The translations under genes and the position numbers were made by a program. Below the pieces are notes generated by a model. The model had not been told where the DNA came from. It saw nothing but the letters and a program-made list of their open reading frames with translations, and made no database searches. Below, piece after piece: positions 9,397-18,253 of a stretch of DNA of 64,000 bases (position 1 is its first letter; the number at the start of each line of letters is the position of its first letter). The stretch comes from Nostoc linckia FACHB-104 (lineage in GTDB: Bacteria; Cyanobacteriota; Cyanobacteriia; Cyanobacteriales; Nostocaceae). The stretch covers positions 1-64,000 of the forward strand of contig NZ_JACJQJ010000045.1 of the NCBI RefSeq assembly GCF_014696615.1, given 5' to 3'.

Positions 9397-9912
9397 ATGA
9401 ATTACCTTGTTGCAGTTTTACCAGATAGAATCCAAGCTGAAGCGGCTTACTCTGCTTTAGAAAAAGAAGGGTTATTAGGTAACCAAATTGATATTTTGGG
9501 CAGTGGCTATAAAAGTGCTGATGAGTATGGGTTAATTGACCCTAACAAACAAGCCGCAAAAGGAGCTAAACGCTTAATTTACTGGCTGCTTCCCTGGGGA
9601 TTTGTTGCTGGTTATGCTTTCAACTTTTTAACTGGTATCGAAATATTACCCGCAATTGGTAATCTTGGTAATCACATTATTGGCGGTATTTTAGGAAGCA
9701 TTTCTGGTGCCTTAGGAGCCTACTTTGTTGGTGGTGGTGTCGGTCTTACCATCGGTAGCGGCGATGCTTTGCCTTATCGCAATCGACTCAATGCAGGTAA
9801 ATATTTAATCGTGGTGAAGGGTACAGAAGAACTAACCCGTCAGGCTACTCGTATACTACGTCAACTTGAGCCAGAAAATATCCAAGGTTACATAGAACCT
9901 ACTGGTGCCTAG
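9397..9912 (+). CDS. glycine-rich cyanobacterial membrane protein
   Basis: A 171-residue protein of unrecognised function. The N-terminal 40 residues (MNYLVAVLPDRIQAEAAYSA) look like a small alpha/beta fold of the kind seen in general-stress and SPOR-like proteins. Residues about 58-80 (YWLLPWGFVAGYAFNFLTGI) are hydrophobic, and 90-125 form a glycine-zipper membrane stretch with GGILGSISGALGAYFVGGG. The C-terminal 45 residues return to a soluble region (NAGKYLIVVKGTEELTRQA). The fold order suggests an internally symmetric soluble-membrane-soluble layout. It probably forms an operon with the 35-residue peptide upstream. A family A repeat starts 3 bp after its stop. Confidence 0.75.
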   Translation: MNYLVAVLPDRIQAEAAYSALEKEGLLGNQIDILGSGYKSADEYGLIDPNKQAAKGAKRLIYWLLPWGFVAGYAFNFLTGIEILPAIGNLGNHIIGGILGSISGALGAYFVGGGVGLTIGSGDALPYRNRLNAGKYLIVVKGTEELTRQATRILRQLEPENIQGYIEPTGA

Positions 9913-10251
9913 AAAGGGACTTCCAATTAAAAAAATATACTATCGCTTTTTTGGTAAAGGGGCAGAGAGCAGGGAGCAGGGGGGAGAAAGAAAATATTCT
10001 CTCTCGTAAATGGGATAATTTATTTACAGGAAGTCTCAAAATATTAGTTTGCTCAATCAACAAAAGAAGAGAGAAGAGAATTTCACTTGTTTGTTTGATT
10101 AAGCTAATCAACATTAAAGACTACTTTAAAAAAAGAATGCAAGAGATGCTTAGAGAGAAAATATTTTTGTACCCTTTCCAATAATTTCTCTCTTGCAAGC
10201 ATTATTGAAATTACTATTAGTTTCAGAATTAAGGTGGGATGATTCTCTTTT
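9913..10251. other. intergenic between convergent genes
   Basis: This region contains family A copy 2 (9916-10037) and an imperfect inverted repeat at about 10137-10205, with AATGC and AGAGAGAAA arms, which could fold at the ends of both convergent genes. The reading frames that cross it are built from repeat DNA and are not credible genes. Confidence 0.5.
9916..10037 (+). repeat. dispersed family A copy 2
   Basis: Begins GGGACTTCCAATTAAAAAAA, includes TACTATCGCTTTTTTGG and a GGGAGCA heptamer tract, and ends GGAAGTCTC, giving imperfect terminal inverted repeats. It starts 3 bp after the stop codon of the upstream gene. Related copies are at 142, 13199, 17911, 24062 and probably 63963. Confidence 0.65.
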
Positions 10252-10920
10252 TTAAAGTGAAACAGAATAATTACTAGGAGATGATTGCTTCGCAAGTAGA
10301 TAACGCACTTCTTCATCGGTGGTTTGCGAGAAGTTTTCGTACCATAGACCAACTGCACACATTTGCTCTGGCATTTTTAAACACACTACTTCATCTACTA
10401 TCCTCTGCAATTGTTCACAAGTGTCTGGTGGTGCAACTGGAACTGCTACAACAAGGCGGTTAGGTTGTTGGCGTTGCAGTATGGTAATAGCAGCACGCAT
10501 GGTTGAGCCAGTAGCAATACCATCATCAACAACAATTACAGTACAATTCTTGACATTCACTGGAGGGCGATCGCCTCGATAAGCGCGATCGCGACGCTGT
10601 AATTCTTGGAATTCATCAGCCGTTACTTGCTCAATCGTCTGACTAGAAATGCCCAAAGAGTTTACAACATCATAATTCAATACCCGAATACCTCCCGATG
10701 TAATTGCACCCATTGCCAATTCTTTGTGGCCAGGTACACCAAGTTTTCTCACTAAGCAAATCTCTAATGGAGCACTTAGCGTCTTTGCTACTTCAAATGC
10801 CACTGGTACACCACCACGAGGTAAGCCTAAAACCAACAAGTTTGGGCAAGTAGCATAGGCTGTTAGTTGTTTACCTAACATCTGACCGGCTTCTACGCGG
10901 TTACGGAATTTCGTAGACAT
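10252..10920 (-). CDS. phosphoribosyltransferase-family protein
   Basis: A 222-residue type I phosphoribosyltransferase-fold protein. The PRPP-binding motif is at residues about 128-141 (VIVVDDGIATGSTM), and GLPRGGVPVAFEVA near 32-45 is the second conserved loop. Proteins of this group are often annotated as predicted phosphoribosyltransferases, sometimes fused to hydrolases; the substrate is unknown. I place the start at 10920 because GGAGGTGAT lies just upstream of that ATG. An open frame runs 23 codons further up to 10989 but has no ribosome-binding site and an unlikely composition. The gene is convergent with the membrane-protein pair. Confidence 0.86.
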   Translation of the reverse strand: MSTKFRNRVEAGQMLGKQLTAYATCPNLLVLGLPRGGVPVAFEVAKTLSAPLEICLVRKLGVPGHKELAMGAITSGGIRVLNYDVVNSLGISSQTIEQVTADEFQELQRRDRAYRGDRPPVNVKNCTVIVVDDGIATGSTMRAAITILQRQQPNRLVVAVPVAPPDTCEQLQRIVDEVVCLKMPEQMCAVGLWYENFSQTTDEEVRYLLAKQSSPSNYSVSL

Positions 10921-11634
10921 AATTATCACCTCCATAGGGTGAAAGCGATGCATCGTTAAATTCTGTGCAATATACAGAAGATGACCCAATCTACTATTTG
11001 CGATATTGCTGACTGCAAAGGCTACTTAATACAGGTTGTTATAAATTTTCTAATAATTACTCAGCAGTATTTATATACTTTCTATAAACTTCTTTGATTA
11101 TGTCTACTGCTAAGATCTGTTAAGTCCGAATTAAATCTCTAGCGCTCTATTAATTTTGGTTACAAACAGAGAAATTATGAATGGATATCCTTTGGACATA
11201 ACTCTATTGTCTCATCCTTCCAAATATATATAGCAATCCTCAATCATTTGTAAGAATCTATAGGCATTTAGAATTTGTTCTCCTTTTCCCCATTACCCAT
11301 TACCCAGCCTCTACAAATGTGACAGGTTTAAAAGTGGCATAGGGTGATTGGGTGGTATGAAGGCAGGTGGTATTCTAGGTCAGGTTTCCAGAGTGATTTC
11401 ACCTAGATAATCACATCTTAAGTAAACGTAAATTTTGTTGCAAAATTGGCTAACTTACCATCATCAGTGGGAGATGTGGCAAAGCTCAGAATTTGGGCTG
11501 AGAGCCTTTTAATCAATTAAATAGGCATCTATGCGATCGCGAATATTTATTAAACGGTGATTTGCAGATTTCCGTTTATTCATTGCCAGGAGTGTGCTAC
11601 TCAATTCCTCAAACACCTTAGGAGTCGCATTATT
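10921..11634. other. intergenic between divergent genes
   Basis: This 714-bp region holds the promoters of the phosphoribosyltransferase (minus) and the beta-helix protein (plus). The short motif at 11230-11254, ATAGCAATCCTCAATCATTT, recurs nearly unchanged at 19118-19142. CCATTACCCATTACCC near 11290 is a short heptamer repeat. No gene is supported. Confidence 0.5.
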
Positions 11635-13062
11635 ATGTTTTTGGATCAACCGGTTGCAATTACTCAACCTGTTAACCTTGGCAATGCTGCTAAGTTAAAA
11701 GCTGAATATGTTGATAACGCAGATTTATCTGCAGGAAAACTCAAAAGTACTCAAAATAACTCAACTCCAAAACTCGCTCTCAGTACTACTGGTAAAACAT
11801 ACTTTGTCTCTGGGACTGGGAACGATAACAATAATGGCTTGAAGGAAAGTAGTGCATTTCGGACGCTGGGAAAAGCGGCCTACGTTCTACAGCCTGGTGA
11901 TACCATTTATGTCATGAATGGAACTTATACGCATGGTAATCCATACCAAGCTGTAATGTATATTGAAAACAAAAAAGGTACAGCTAGTAAACCAATTACC
12001 ATCAAAGCCTATCCTGGACATAGACCCTTTGTAAAAGTCAACAATTACACTGGCATCCAAATCGTTAACTCTTCTTACATTACAGTTGAAGGTTTTAAAT
12101 TAGAGGGCAACAACGACAATATCACTTTGCAGTATGCACTACAGCAAAAAGATAATCTCAATAATCCTCACACCTCAAATAATGGCATTCAAATTACTCA
12201 ATATTCCCACCATATAATAGTTCGTAACAACCAAATTGCGAAGTTTGGCGGTGCAGGAATCAGTAGTATCAAAGGAGATTACCTGACATTTGAAAACAAT
12301 GTTCTGTTTCAAAATTGTTTGTATACTCCTTGGGGAGCCAATACTTTAGGCATGATGTATAGCTGGAATTCTGACAACAACACCAGCCAATACAAAATGA
12401 TTATTCGGGGAAATATTGTTTACCAAAATAAAAGCTTAGTTCCCTGGAAAGAAGCAGGAAAAGTAACCGAAGGGCATGGGATTATGATGGATGATAATCT
12501 CAATACCCAAAAAAATTCCACTCATCAACCATATAGGGGTAAGACATTAATTGCCAACAACATCTCTTATAACAATGGTGGTGCTGGGATTATGATCTAT
12601 AGCAGTGCTAATGTTGATGTAGTTAACAATACAACTTATCAGAATGCACAGTCTCCCGATCATGTAAAAGCTGGAGAGATTTCGGTTCTTGATGCCGATC
12701 AAGTAAAAGTATTCAACAACATTATGTACTCGCGTAAGGATGGCAATGCCAACCAAGTATATAACGCCAAAAATACTCAATTCGATTACAACGTTATTTA
12801 CAATTCCTCCAAATTTACCAGTTCACTCACTCACAATATTATTGGGAAAAACCCTCTATTGAGCGATCCGTCCAAGGGTAATTTCACCCTCAGATCTGGT
12901 AGTTCAGCAATTGATACTGGAACTAAAGCTTTCAGTGGTATAAATGCACCGAATATTGATCTGCAAGGCTTAATGCGTCCACAAGATGGAGATGGTAGAG
13001 GTGGTGCGATTGTAGATATAGGTGCATTAGAAGTTGCCGCTAAAGCTGCATTCGCCAAGTAA
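11635..13062 (+). CDS. parallel beta-helix (pectate-lyase-like) protein
   Basis: A 475-residue predicted right-handed beta-helix protein. It opens with the motif GKTYFVSGTGNDNNNGLKES, then FRTLGKAAYVLQPGDTIYVMNGTY, typical of the entry strand of DUF1565/PL-type helices. Many short coils with repeated asparagines follow (ITVEGFKLEGNN, IIVRNNQIAKFGG, TLIANNISYNNGG, VDVVNNTTYQNA). The C-terminus (GSSAIDTGTKAF, then VDIGALE) is the choice-of-anchor Q type ending. Such proteins bind or cleave polysaccharides; no catalytic residues can be assigned. There is no obvious signal peptide. I choose ATG 11635, preceded by AGGAG, over the longer frame from 11557. It converges on the RTX beta-helix gene. 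Confidence 0.85.
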   Translation: MFLDQPVAITQPVNLGNAAKLKAEYVDNADLSAGKLKSTQNNSTPKLALSTTGKTYFVSGTGNDNNNGLKESSAFRTLGKAAYVLQPGDTIYVMNGTYTHGNPYQAVMYIENKKGTASKPITIKAYPGHRPFVKVNNYTGIQIVNSSYITVEGFKLEGNNDNITLQYALQQKDNLNNPHTSNNGIQITQYSHHIIVRNNQIAKFGGAGISSIKGDYLTFENNVLFQNCLYTPWGANTLGMMYSWNSDNNTSQYKMIIRGNIVYQNKSLVPWKEAGKVTEGHGIMMDDNLNTQKNSTHQPYRGKTLIANNISYNNGGAGIMIYSSANVDVVNNTTYQNAQSPDHVKAGEISVLDADQVKVFNNIMYSRKDGNANQVYNAKNTQFDYNVIYNSSKFTSSLTHNIIGKNPLLSDPSKGNFTLRSGSSAIDTGTKAFSGINAPNIDLQGLMRPQDGDGRGGAIVDIGALEVAAKAAFAK

Positions 13063-13090
13063 TTCATAATTACTGAAGGAGATTAATTAG

Positions 13091-13117
13091 GAGGGAAAAA
13101 GTTAACACTTTTCCCTC
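13091..13117 (+). terminator. terminator-like hairpin of beta-helix gene
   Basis: GAGGGAAAAAGT pairs with ACTTTTCCCTC around a short loop, starting 29 bp after the beta-helix stop codon. The following T-rich stretch is short, so it could be a terminator or an mRNA 3-prime stabiliser. Confidence 0.55.
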
Positions 13118-13198
13118 TTATATCATTGTGCATATTGGATTGTAGAATCCAAAATTTGTTGCCATCTCTTCTTTACAATCTGCTATGTGTTTGGTTAG

Positions 13199-13307
13199 CG
13201 ACTGACAGAAAATAAATTATTCCAATCTACAAGAGAGAATATTTTTTGTCTTCCCCCTGCTCCCTTGCCAAAAAAGCGATAGTATATTTTTGAAATTGGC
13301 AGTCCGT
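13199..13307 (-). repeat. dispersed family A copy 3
   Basis: Read on the minus strand it starts GGACTGCCAATTTC, contains TATACTATCGCTTTTTTGG exactly as in copy 2, then a GGGAGCAGGGGG tract and ATATTCTCTCTTGTA, and ends in a degenerate inverted end. It is the closest relative of the copy at 9916-10037. Confidence 0.65.
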
Positions 13308-13360
13308 TATTCTCTCTGCTACTGCTTTTCTTGTTTTGTGATTGTGAGTATAAAATTAGC

Positions 13361-13395
13361 AGTTAATCCCACTTTTTTAGAAGTGGGATTAACTT
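13361..13395 (-). terminator. terminator-like hairpin of RTX beta-helix gene
   Basis: AGTTAATCCCACTT pairs perfectly with AAGTGGGATTAACT around a short loop, 25 bp beyond the stop of the minus-strand gene. The uridine tract is weak. Confidence 0.55.
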
Positions 13396-13419
13396 AATTT
13401 ATGATTTTAGAATCTGGTG

Positions 13420-15375
13420 CTAACAAATGAAATTCTTAGCAGTCAGATTAGCATTGGAAAAGTCATTGATTGTCAACAATTTCTCAAATTGATTGGGGCT
13501 GCTGTCACCCTTAAAGTTAACACTCACAACTGTATTAGAACCAACCTGCTCTTTTTTCACATAACTACTGAAAGGATTGGAACTCTTAAAATTGCTACCT
13601 TCAATAATCTTGCTCAGGTCAATCACATCTTTTGAAGATTCAAAATATTTGATAAAGTCCCCTTTGTCGTAAGAGCTCTGATACACAAATCTATCTTGAC
13701 CTCCTGAGCCATGTAAGATATCGCTACCCTGACCACCAATCAAAACATCATCGCCGTCACCAGCGTGCATGAGATCGTTACTATTACCTCCTTTAAGGAT
13801 ATCGTTACCGTCTCCCCCTTGGATAATGTTGCTACTTTGAATGCCTTGGAGGGTATCATTTCCTTTCGTCCCACGCATGAGATTAGGCCCTGACATCTTT
13901 GTGTTCATAGCAGATGTATTCAACTGGCTAGATATCTCAAAAGCGCCAACATCTACTTTGCTATCTCGCGCCATCCCTCGTTCGTCAATGGTGGGTATAC
14001 CAGCACCTACTTTACCAGTGTTGATGGCGGGACTACCAGATAAAAGGGGATGGACTAGCATACCTCCGATGTTTTGTAAGGGGCCAATAAGAGGGTCAAC
14101 TATCCGGCTACCTGAGACCACTTTACCGCCTCGTTTCGGTGCGGGAAATTCAATGTTGCCACCACCATCTCGGAGTTGATAGCCAACTTGTTGTTCTGAT
14201 GGGTTACCTGATGTGTTGTTTGCAACAATAGAGTTTGTCAGGGTTATGGGCCTTGTTGCTCCACCAATCCAAACTGCTCCAGAGGCTCGTCCCGCAGTGT
14301 TGTTGACAATAGTGGAATTGACAATATTGACGGGTGTAGATTGGTCAGTGTTGATAAACATTGCCCCACCCGCATCTTGAACCACCTTATTTCCAGAAAA
14401 GGTGCTGTTAATGATATTCTTTGGCGAAGCACCATCTAACCACAAAGCACCTCCTTGCTTGTCAGATGAATTGTTCGCAAAAGTAACGTTACGAATAGTT
14501 AGGTTGCTGTTGGCTCGCAACCCACCTCCGCGTGCAACACCTGTTGCACTCTTGTTAGCTGTGTTACCAATAACTGTGCTGTTTTCTAGAAGAATTTTGT
14601 CTTGAGCGTATCCATAAAGGAAGAGTGCGCCGCCTTCTCCTTGGGTTTTATTACCTTCAAATCGACTATTACGAATGGCAATCACACCACTTACAGTAGA
14701 GCCTCGCCCGGTAGGATTTGCTCCATCAGTAAAGACTGCACCACCACCAACATTACCCGCTGAACTGTTATTGCGGAACTCTGATTTGTCTATGGTTAAT
14801 CCCCCTAAGAGACTATAAATTGCACCACCGTTAATTCCCTTGTTGTTGGTGAATTTAGAACCTTTAACAGTTAGATCGCCAGAACCATAGGTAGCGATCG
14901 CTCCAGCACTAAAGCCAGATTTCGTTAAAGTACCATCATTGTTGTCAAAGATGCTGTTAGTGACTACGCCTTTACCGCTATAGCCAATATGGATGGCCCC
15001 GCCTTGACCACCGCGATTGTAGTTAAATTTACAGTTATCAACTATTATGCTGCCATAATCAACAACTCTGATAGCGCCACCCCTTCCAGTTGTGTGACCG
15101 TTGGCAATGCTGAGATTCCGCACTGTAGCATTGATATGTCTGCCAACTTCAAATACTCGTGTGGCATTATTGCCGCTAATTTTTAAATTTGTTGCGCCTG
15201 CGCCATCAATCGTTAAATTCTTTGTAATGTTAAGTTGCCCACTTGTGAGTGTAATCGTTTTATTGGCAAGGGTGGAGGCAAATTTGATGGTATCACCTGT
15301 TTGTGCAGAGGCGAGTGCAGCTCGCAAAGAACCTGCTCCGTTATCAGCGGTTGAAGTTACGTTAATAGTAGCCAT
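13420..15375 (-). CDS. secreted beta-helix protein with RTX repeats
   Basis: A 651-residue extracellular protein. Residues 1-110 carry the choice-of-anchor Q entry motif VTSTADNGAGSLRAALASAQ. Residues about 70-400 are a right-handed parallel beta-helix with repeated GGAI/GGAL coils and NSTF/NNT ladders. Residues about 435-480 close the helix (GSPAINTGKVGAG, then VDVGAFE). Residues about 500-570 hold RTX nonapeptides (GTKGNDTLQG, GGDGNDILKGG, AGDGDDVLIGG, GQGSDILHG), which bind calcium in type I secreted proteins. There is no N-terminal signal, consistent with C-terminal type I secretion. It is probably a cell-surface or sheath-modifying protein. It is convergent with the first beta-helix gene; the two share fold but not close sequence. 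Confidence 0.9.
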   Translation of the reverse strand: MATINVTSTADNGAGSLRAALASAQTGDTIKFASTLANKTITLTSGQLNITKNLTIDGAGATNLKISGNNATRVFEVGRHINATVRNLSIANGHTTGRGGAIRVVDYGSIIVDNCKFNYNRGGQGGAIHIGYSGKGVVTNSIFDNNDGTLTKSGFSAGAIATYGSGDLTVKGSKFTNNKGINGGAIYSLLGGLTIDKSEFRNNSSAGNVGGGAVFTDGANPTGRGSTVSGVIAIRNSRFEGNKTQGEGGALFLYGYAQDKILLENSTVIGNTANKSATGVARGGGLRANSNLTIRNVTFANNSSDKQGGALWLDGASPKNIINSTFSGNKVVQDAGGAMFINTDQSTPVNIVNSTIVNNTAGRASGAVWIGGATRPITLTNSIVANNTSGNPSEQQVGYQLRDGGGNIEFPAPKRGGKVVSGSRIVDPLIGPLQNIGGMLVHPLLSGSPAINTGKVGAGIPTIDERGMARDSKVDVGAFEISSQLNTSAMNTKMSGPNLMRGTKGNDTLQGIQSSNIIQGGDGNDILKGGNSNDLMHAGDGDDVLIGGQGSDILHGSGGQDRFVYQSSYDKGDFIKYFESSKDVIDLSKIIEGSNFKSSNPFSSYVKKEQVGSNTVVSVNFKGDSSPNQFEKLLTINDFSNANLTAKNFIC

Positions 15376-16098
15376 GCTTTGAATTCCCTTATAAACAACG
15401 TTTTTTGATCGACTATTTTGAGAGAATCACAACAAAGCCGTGATTTATCAAAAGTCGATTCATCGTTTGAAACGATGGGATTCAGAGCACCCTGTTTTTT
15501 AGATTTCTTCGAGCTAAATTTTGAACTCCAAATATTTGGAAATATTTAGCTGATATTTACCGGCAATTTGCTAACATCACCATTTTTCCCTGATGTGCAG
15601 ATGCAATAATTTATCCTTATGTTGATCCAGTTGATTCAACAGGATTAGCTTTATCCACACTTTATAACTTCACCCAAACTTTTATCGCTATGATAAAATT
15701 ACGTAGATTTCAGTTACTTCGGTAACTTAATCTATTTAGTTTTGACCAGCCAAATTTACTTAGTCGATGTTACACAATTTGTGTTCTTTATGCAACCTTT
15801 ACAAAAAAATAATTTTAAATTTGAGCAATTGAATTGCATATTTATTAGCTATTGAGAGCAATATCAAGAATAAATGTGTGTGAGAGAATAAAAATTAGGA
15901 ATATATCTCAAAATGAGGAATTTGCAATGTATACAGTATGTAATTTTCTAAAAATGTCAGTTGCGATCGCAAGTCTCTGCTTAAACAGATATTGAAGTAA
16001 ACCAACGTATTATTATACATCATATTCCGGCATCTTAGCGCTTGGCTGAAATACTGAAAATTGAACTGATAATTCTTCTACCTCAGCCTGAAATATAA
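15376..16098. other. intergenic; upstream region of RTX beta-helix gene
   Basis: This 723-bp AT-rich region lies upstream of the minus-strand RTX gene and downstream of the ABC exporter. It contains two inverted repeats near the RTX start: AATCAC...GTGATT at 15425-15445 and a perfect 17-bp one at 15461-15477. No gene is supported. Confidence 0.5.
15461..15477. promoter_or_regulatory. inverted repeat, possible operator
   Basis: CATCGTTTGAAACGATG is a perfect inverted repeat with a one-base centre, 86 bp upstream of the RTX beta-helix start codon. Size and position suit a dimeric repressor or activator site, but no regulator can be assigned. Confidence 0.3.
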
Positions 16099-16992
16099 TT
16101 AATTGTGGTGCATAAGTTCTAGATAAATATGCTCTAAACTTACAGCCTGACGGGCTATGGAATCAATGGCTATGCCCTCGAAGCGTGCAATAATTTCCTT
16201 TAGTTCCAAAGGCTCAGTTAACCAAAAGGCCAAATCGTTACCATAACGCCGATGAGTAAAACCGTATTCTTGGGCGCGTGCGATCGCCTGTGCTTCAAAC
16301 TCTGTTTGCATTAACACAATTTCTTGGGCTGGAATCAATGTACGTAATTCTGCTAAACTACCCTCAGCCAAAATTTGACCATTTTTTAAAATACCAATTC
16401 TCTGGCAAAGACGCTCTGCTTCATCTAATAAATGAGTTGTGAGCAAAACTGTAATTCCTTGATTTTTGAGTTGGCGAATTAATTCCCAAACTTCATATCT
16501 GGCTTCAATATCTAAGCCTGTGGTCGGTTCATCTAGAATCACTAGCTGTGGTTGGTGTACTAAAGCTACTGCAATATTTAACCGTCTTTGCATTCCCCCG
16601 CTGAGTGTCTCTACAGGATGTTTTGCTTTATCTAGTAAATTGACAGATAACAAAGTTTCTCTAATTCTTTTCTGGCGAGTTTCGCGGTTTAAACCGTAAA
16701 TATCACCAAAAAACTTGAGATTTTCTTCACAAGATAGGCTTTTATAAAGTAAATTTTCTTGAGGTGCAACACCAATTATTCTTTTGGTAGCGGCAGAAAT
16801 TGGCTGCTGATTGATGCTAATATCACCACTGTCTGCATTCAATAAATTACAAATAATATTAATTGTCGTGGTTTTACCTGCTCCATTTGCACCTATTAAA
16901 CCGTAAACTTCTCCTGGCTCAATATGCAAATTTAAATTCTGGAGAACTTGAGTCTTGCCATAAGATTTATTTAAATTTTTAATAGTTAGCAT
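16099..16992 (-). CDS. ABC-2 exporter ATP-binding subunit
   Basis: A 297-residue ATPase that should power the permease encoded just upstream. Walker A is GANGAGKT near residue 35, the Q-loop lies in VAPQENLLYKSL, the signature is LSGGMQRRL and Walker B is LVILDEPTTGLD, followed by the H-loop TTHLLDEAERL. The C-terminal 70 residues form the regulatory domain common to DrrA/CcmA-type exporters. The gene begins 9 bp after the permease stop and is translated after it. This class exports drugs, lipids or polysaccharides; the substrate cannot be read from the sequence. Confidence 0.93.
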   Translation of the reverse strand: MLTIKNLNKSYGKTQVLQNLNLHIEPGEVYGLIGANGAGKTTTINIICNLLNADSGDISINQQPISAATKRIIGVAPQENLLYKSLSCEENLKFFGDIYGLNRETRQKRIRETLLSVNLLDKAKHPVETLSGGMQRRLNIAVALVHQPQLVILDEPTTGLDIEARYEVWELIRQLKNQGITVLLTTHLLDEAERLCQRIGILKNGQILAEGSLAELRTLIPAQEIVLMQTEFEAQAIARAQEYGFTHRRYGNDLAFWLTEPLELKEIIARFEGIAIDSIARQAVSLEHIYLELMHHN

Positions 16993-17001
16993 TTTTATTT
17001 T

Positions 17002-17775
17002 TTATAATCGCCTTTCTACTATCAGCATCCGCCGATAAGATAGCCAGCCACCGACAAGCATAATCATAGCAAAAACCAATAAAAACCAAAAGTGTGAGCC
17101 AATATCACTGATTCCTTCACCCTTAGATGAAACTCTAACGAGGGCTTCATTCATGTGATAAATAGGATTAAATTGAGCGATATTAATTAAGGTGGGAGGA
17201 AATAAAGCTGCTGGTAAAAAAGCTCCACCAAGAATTAACAAAGGTACTCCAAAAGCTGCTACTAAAGAGTTAACATCTTCAATACGACGGGCTAATTGTG
17301 TACCTAAAATAAAACCTAAACCGACATAAGCGATAATGGTTAATAAGATAATAATTAATCCTAAAAAAATAGAGCCTTTAAAAGTAGCGCCCCAAAAAGC
17401 AGCAATAGTATAAATTAATATTGCCTGCCCGATACCAATGCAACTATGGGCAAGAAAAATTCCTAAAAAGTAAGAAATACCACTTAAAGGAGACAGAAAC
17501 AGGCGTTTTAGGGTTTTCTGTTCTCTTTCTGCAACAACAGTGGCGACACTTCCACCCAAACAACTAAAAAACATTGCTGCACCTACCAACGTTGAGGGTG
17601 CAGCATATTCAAAAGCTGCATTGATTGGTAGTTTTGCCCGTTCTGCCAAAATAAATCCGCTGAGAATCAATACTGAAATAGGGAATATACTCCAAAAAAT
17701 TAAACTGCGTCTGCGGCGCAACAGTTCAATTAGTATACGTTGACTTACAGCTAGAATTTCACGCCAATATTTCAT
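17002..17775 (-). CDS. ABC-2 type exporter permease
   Basis: A 257-residue integral membrane protein with about six hydrophobic segments (for example LIFWSIFPISVLILSGFILA, IIILLTIIAYVGLGFILG, FWFLLVFAMIMLVGGWL). A cytoplasmic loop with EREQKTLKRLFLSPLS is the coupling region typical of ABC2_membrane proteins. It is the first gene of a two-gene operon with the ATPase at 16099-16992. Substrate unknown. Confidence 0.92.
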   Translation of the reverse strand: MKYWREILAVSQRILIELLRRRRSLIFWSIFPISVLILSGFILAERAKLPINAAFEYAAPSTLVGAAMFFSCLGGSVATVVAEREQKTLKRLFLSPLSGISYFLGIFLAHSCIGIGQAILIYTIAAFWGATFKGSIFLGLIIILLTIIAYVGLGFILGTQLARRIEDVNSLVAAFGVPLLILGGAFLPAALFPPTLINIAQFNPIYHMNEALVRVSSKGEGISDIGSHFWFLLVFAMIMLVGGWLSYRRMLIVERRL

Positions 17776-17910
17776 ATCAAAGGTAACAGGGAACAGTGAA
17801 AACTAGGTTACCAATAAAAAGCCTGAATCACTCCCACTGATAATTTTAATTAAACATCGGCTAACTGAATGGCGATCGCAACGCCAAAAAAGCAATATCT
17901 ACGACGGCTA

Positions 17911-18019
17911 GGTACTTCCAAATAAAAAAATAATCAACCGCTTTGTCAAGGAGAGGAGGAAGAATAAAATTATGGTCTTCGCTTTCAAAATTGGATAATT
18001 TAATTTCTGGAAGTCCCCT
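17911..18019 (+). repeat. dispersed family A copy 4
   Basis: Begins GGTACTTCCAAATAAAAAAA and ends GGATAATTTAATTTCTGGAA followed by GTCCCC, so the ends are imperfect inverted repeats of each other. The interior includes AACCGCTTTGTCAAGGAGAGG, matching the TATCGCTTTTTTGG tract of other copies. Confidence 0.6.
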
Positions 18020-18143
18020 AAGCCTACCCAGTTTTGCCAACTTTCCTTGAGGTTGTATCTATTTAGAGCAAGCAAGATGCCTAACACCACAAGAGGCTGA
18101 TAACATTTTCATATCTAAATTAGATATCAGCTTATAAATATAT

Positions 18144-18171
18144 AACGCCAGCTTGATTACAAGCTGGCGTT
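18144..18171 (-). terminator. strong hairpin after GlsB-like gene
   Basis: AACGCCAGCTTG and CAAGCTGGCGTT pair perfectly around the loop ATTA. It lies 83 bp beyond the stop of the minus-strand GlsB-like gene. The T-tract is better on the plus strand, so it may be bidirectional. Confidence 0.6.
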
Positions 18172-18253
18172 TTGAGTTTATTAAATTCAGGGACAAAAAT
18201 ATCTAAGCTGCAATTCCCTGAAGTTTACTAAAAAATTTGCGGTTGTTTTACTG

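Larger units (their letters stand above)
13063..13419. other. intergenic between convergent genes
   Basis: This region holds a hairpin after each of the two convergent genes (13091-13117 and 13361-13395) and, between them, family A copy 3 (13199-13307). No gene is supported. Confidence 0.55.
17776..18253. other. intergenic, repeat-bearing
   Basis: This region contains family A copy 4 (17911-18019) and a strong hairpin at 18144-18171. It lies upstream of the exporter operon and downstream of the GlsB-like gene, both on the minus strand. No gene is supported. Confidence 0.55.

Noticed and set aside
10104-10358. 84-codon minus-strand frame
   Set aside because: It overlaps the phosphoribosyltransferase gene in another phase and runs into AT-rich repeats.
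10921-10989. N-terminal extension of the phosphoribosyltransferase (23 codons)
   Set aside because: The ATG at 10920 has GGAGGTGAT directly upstream; the extension has no ribosome-binding site.
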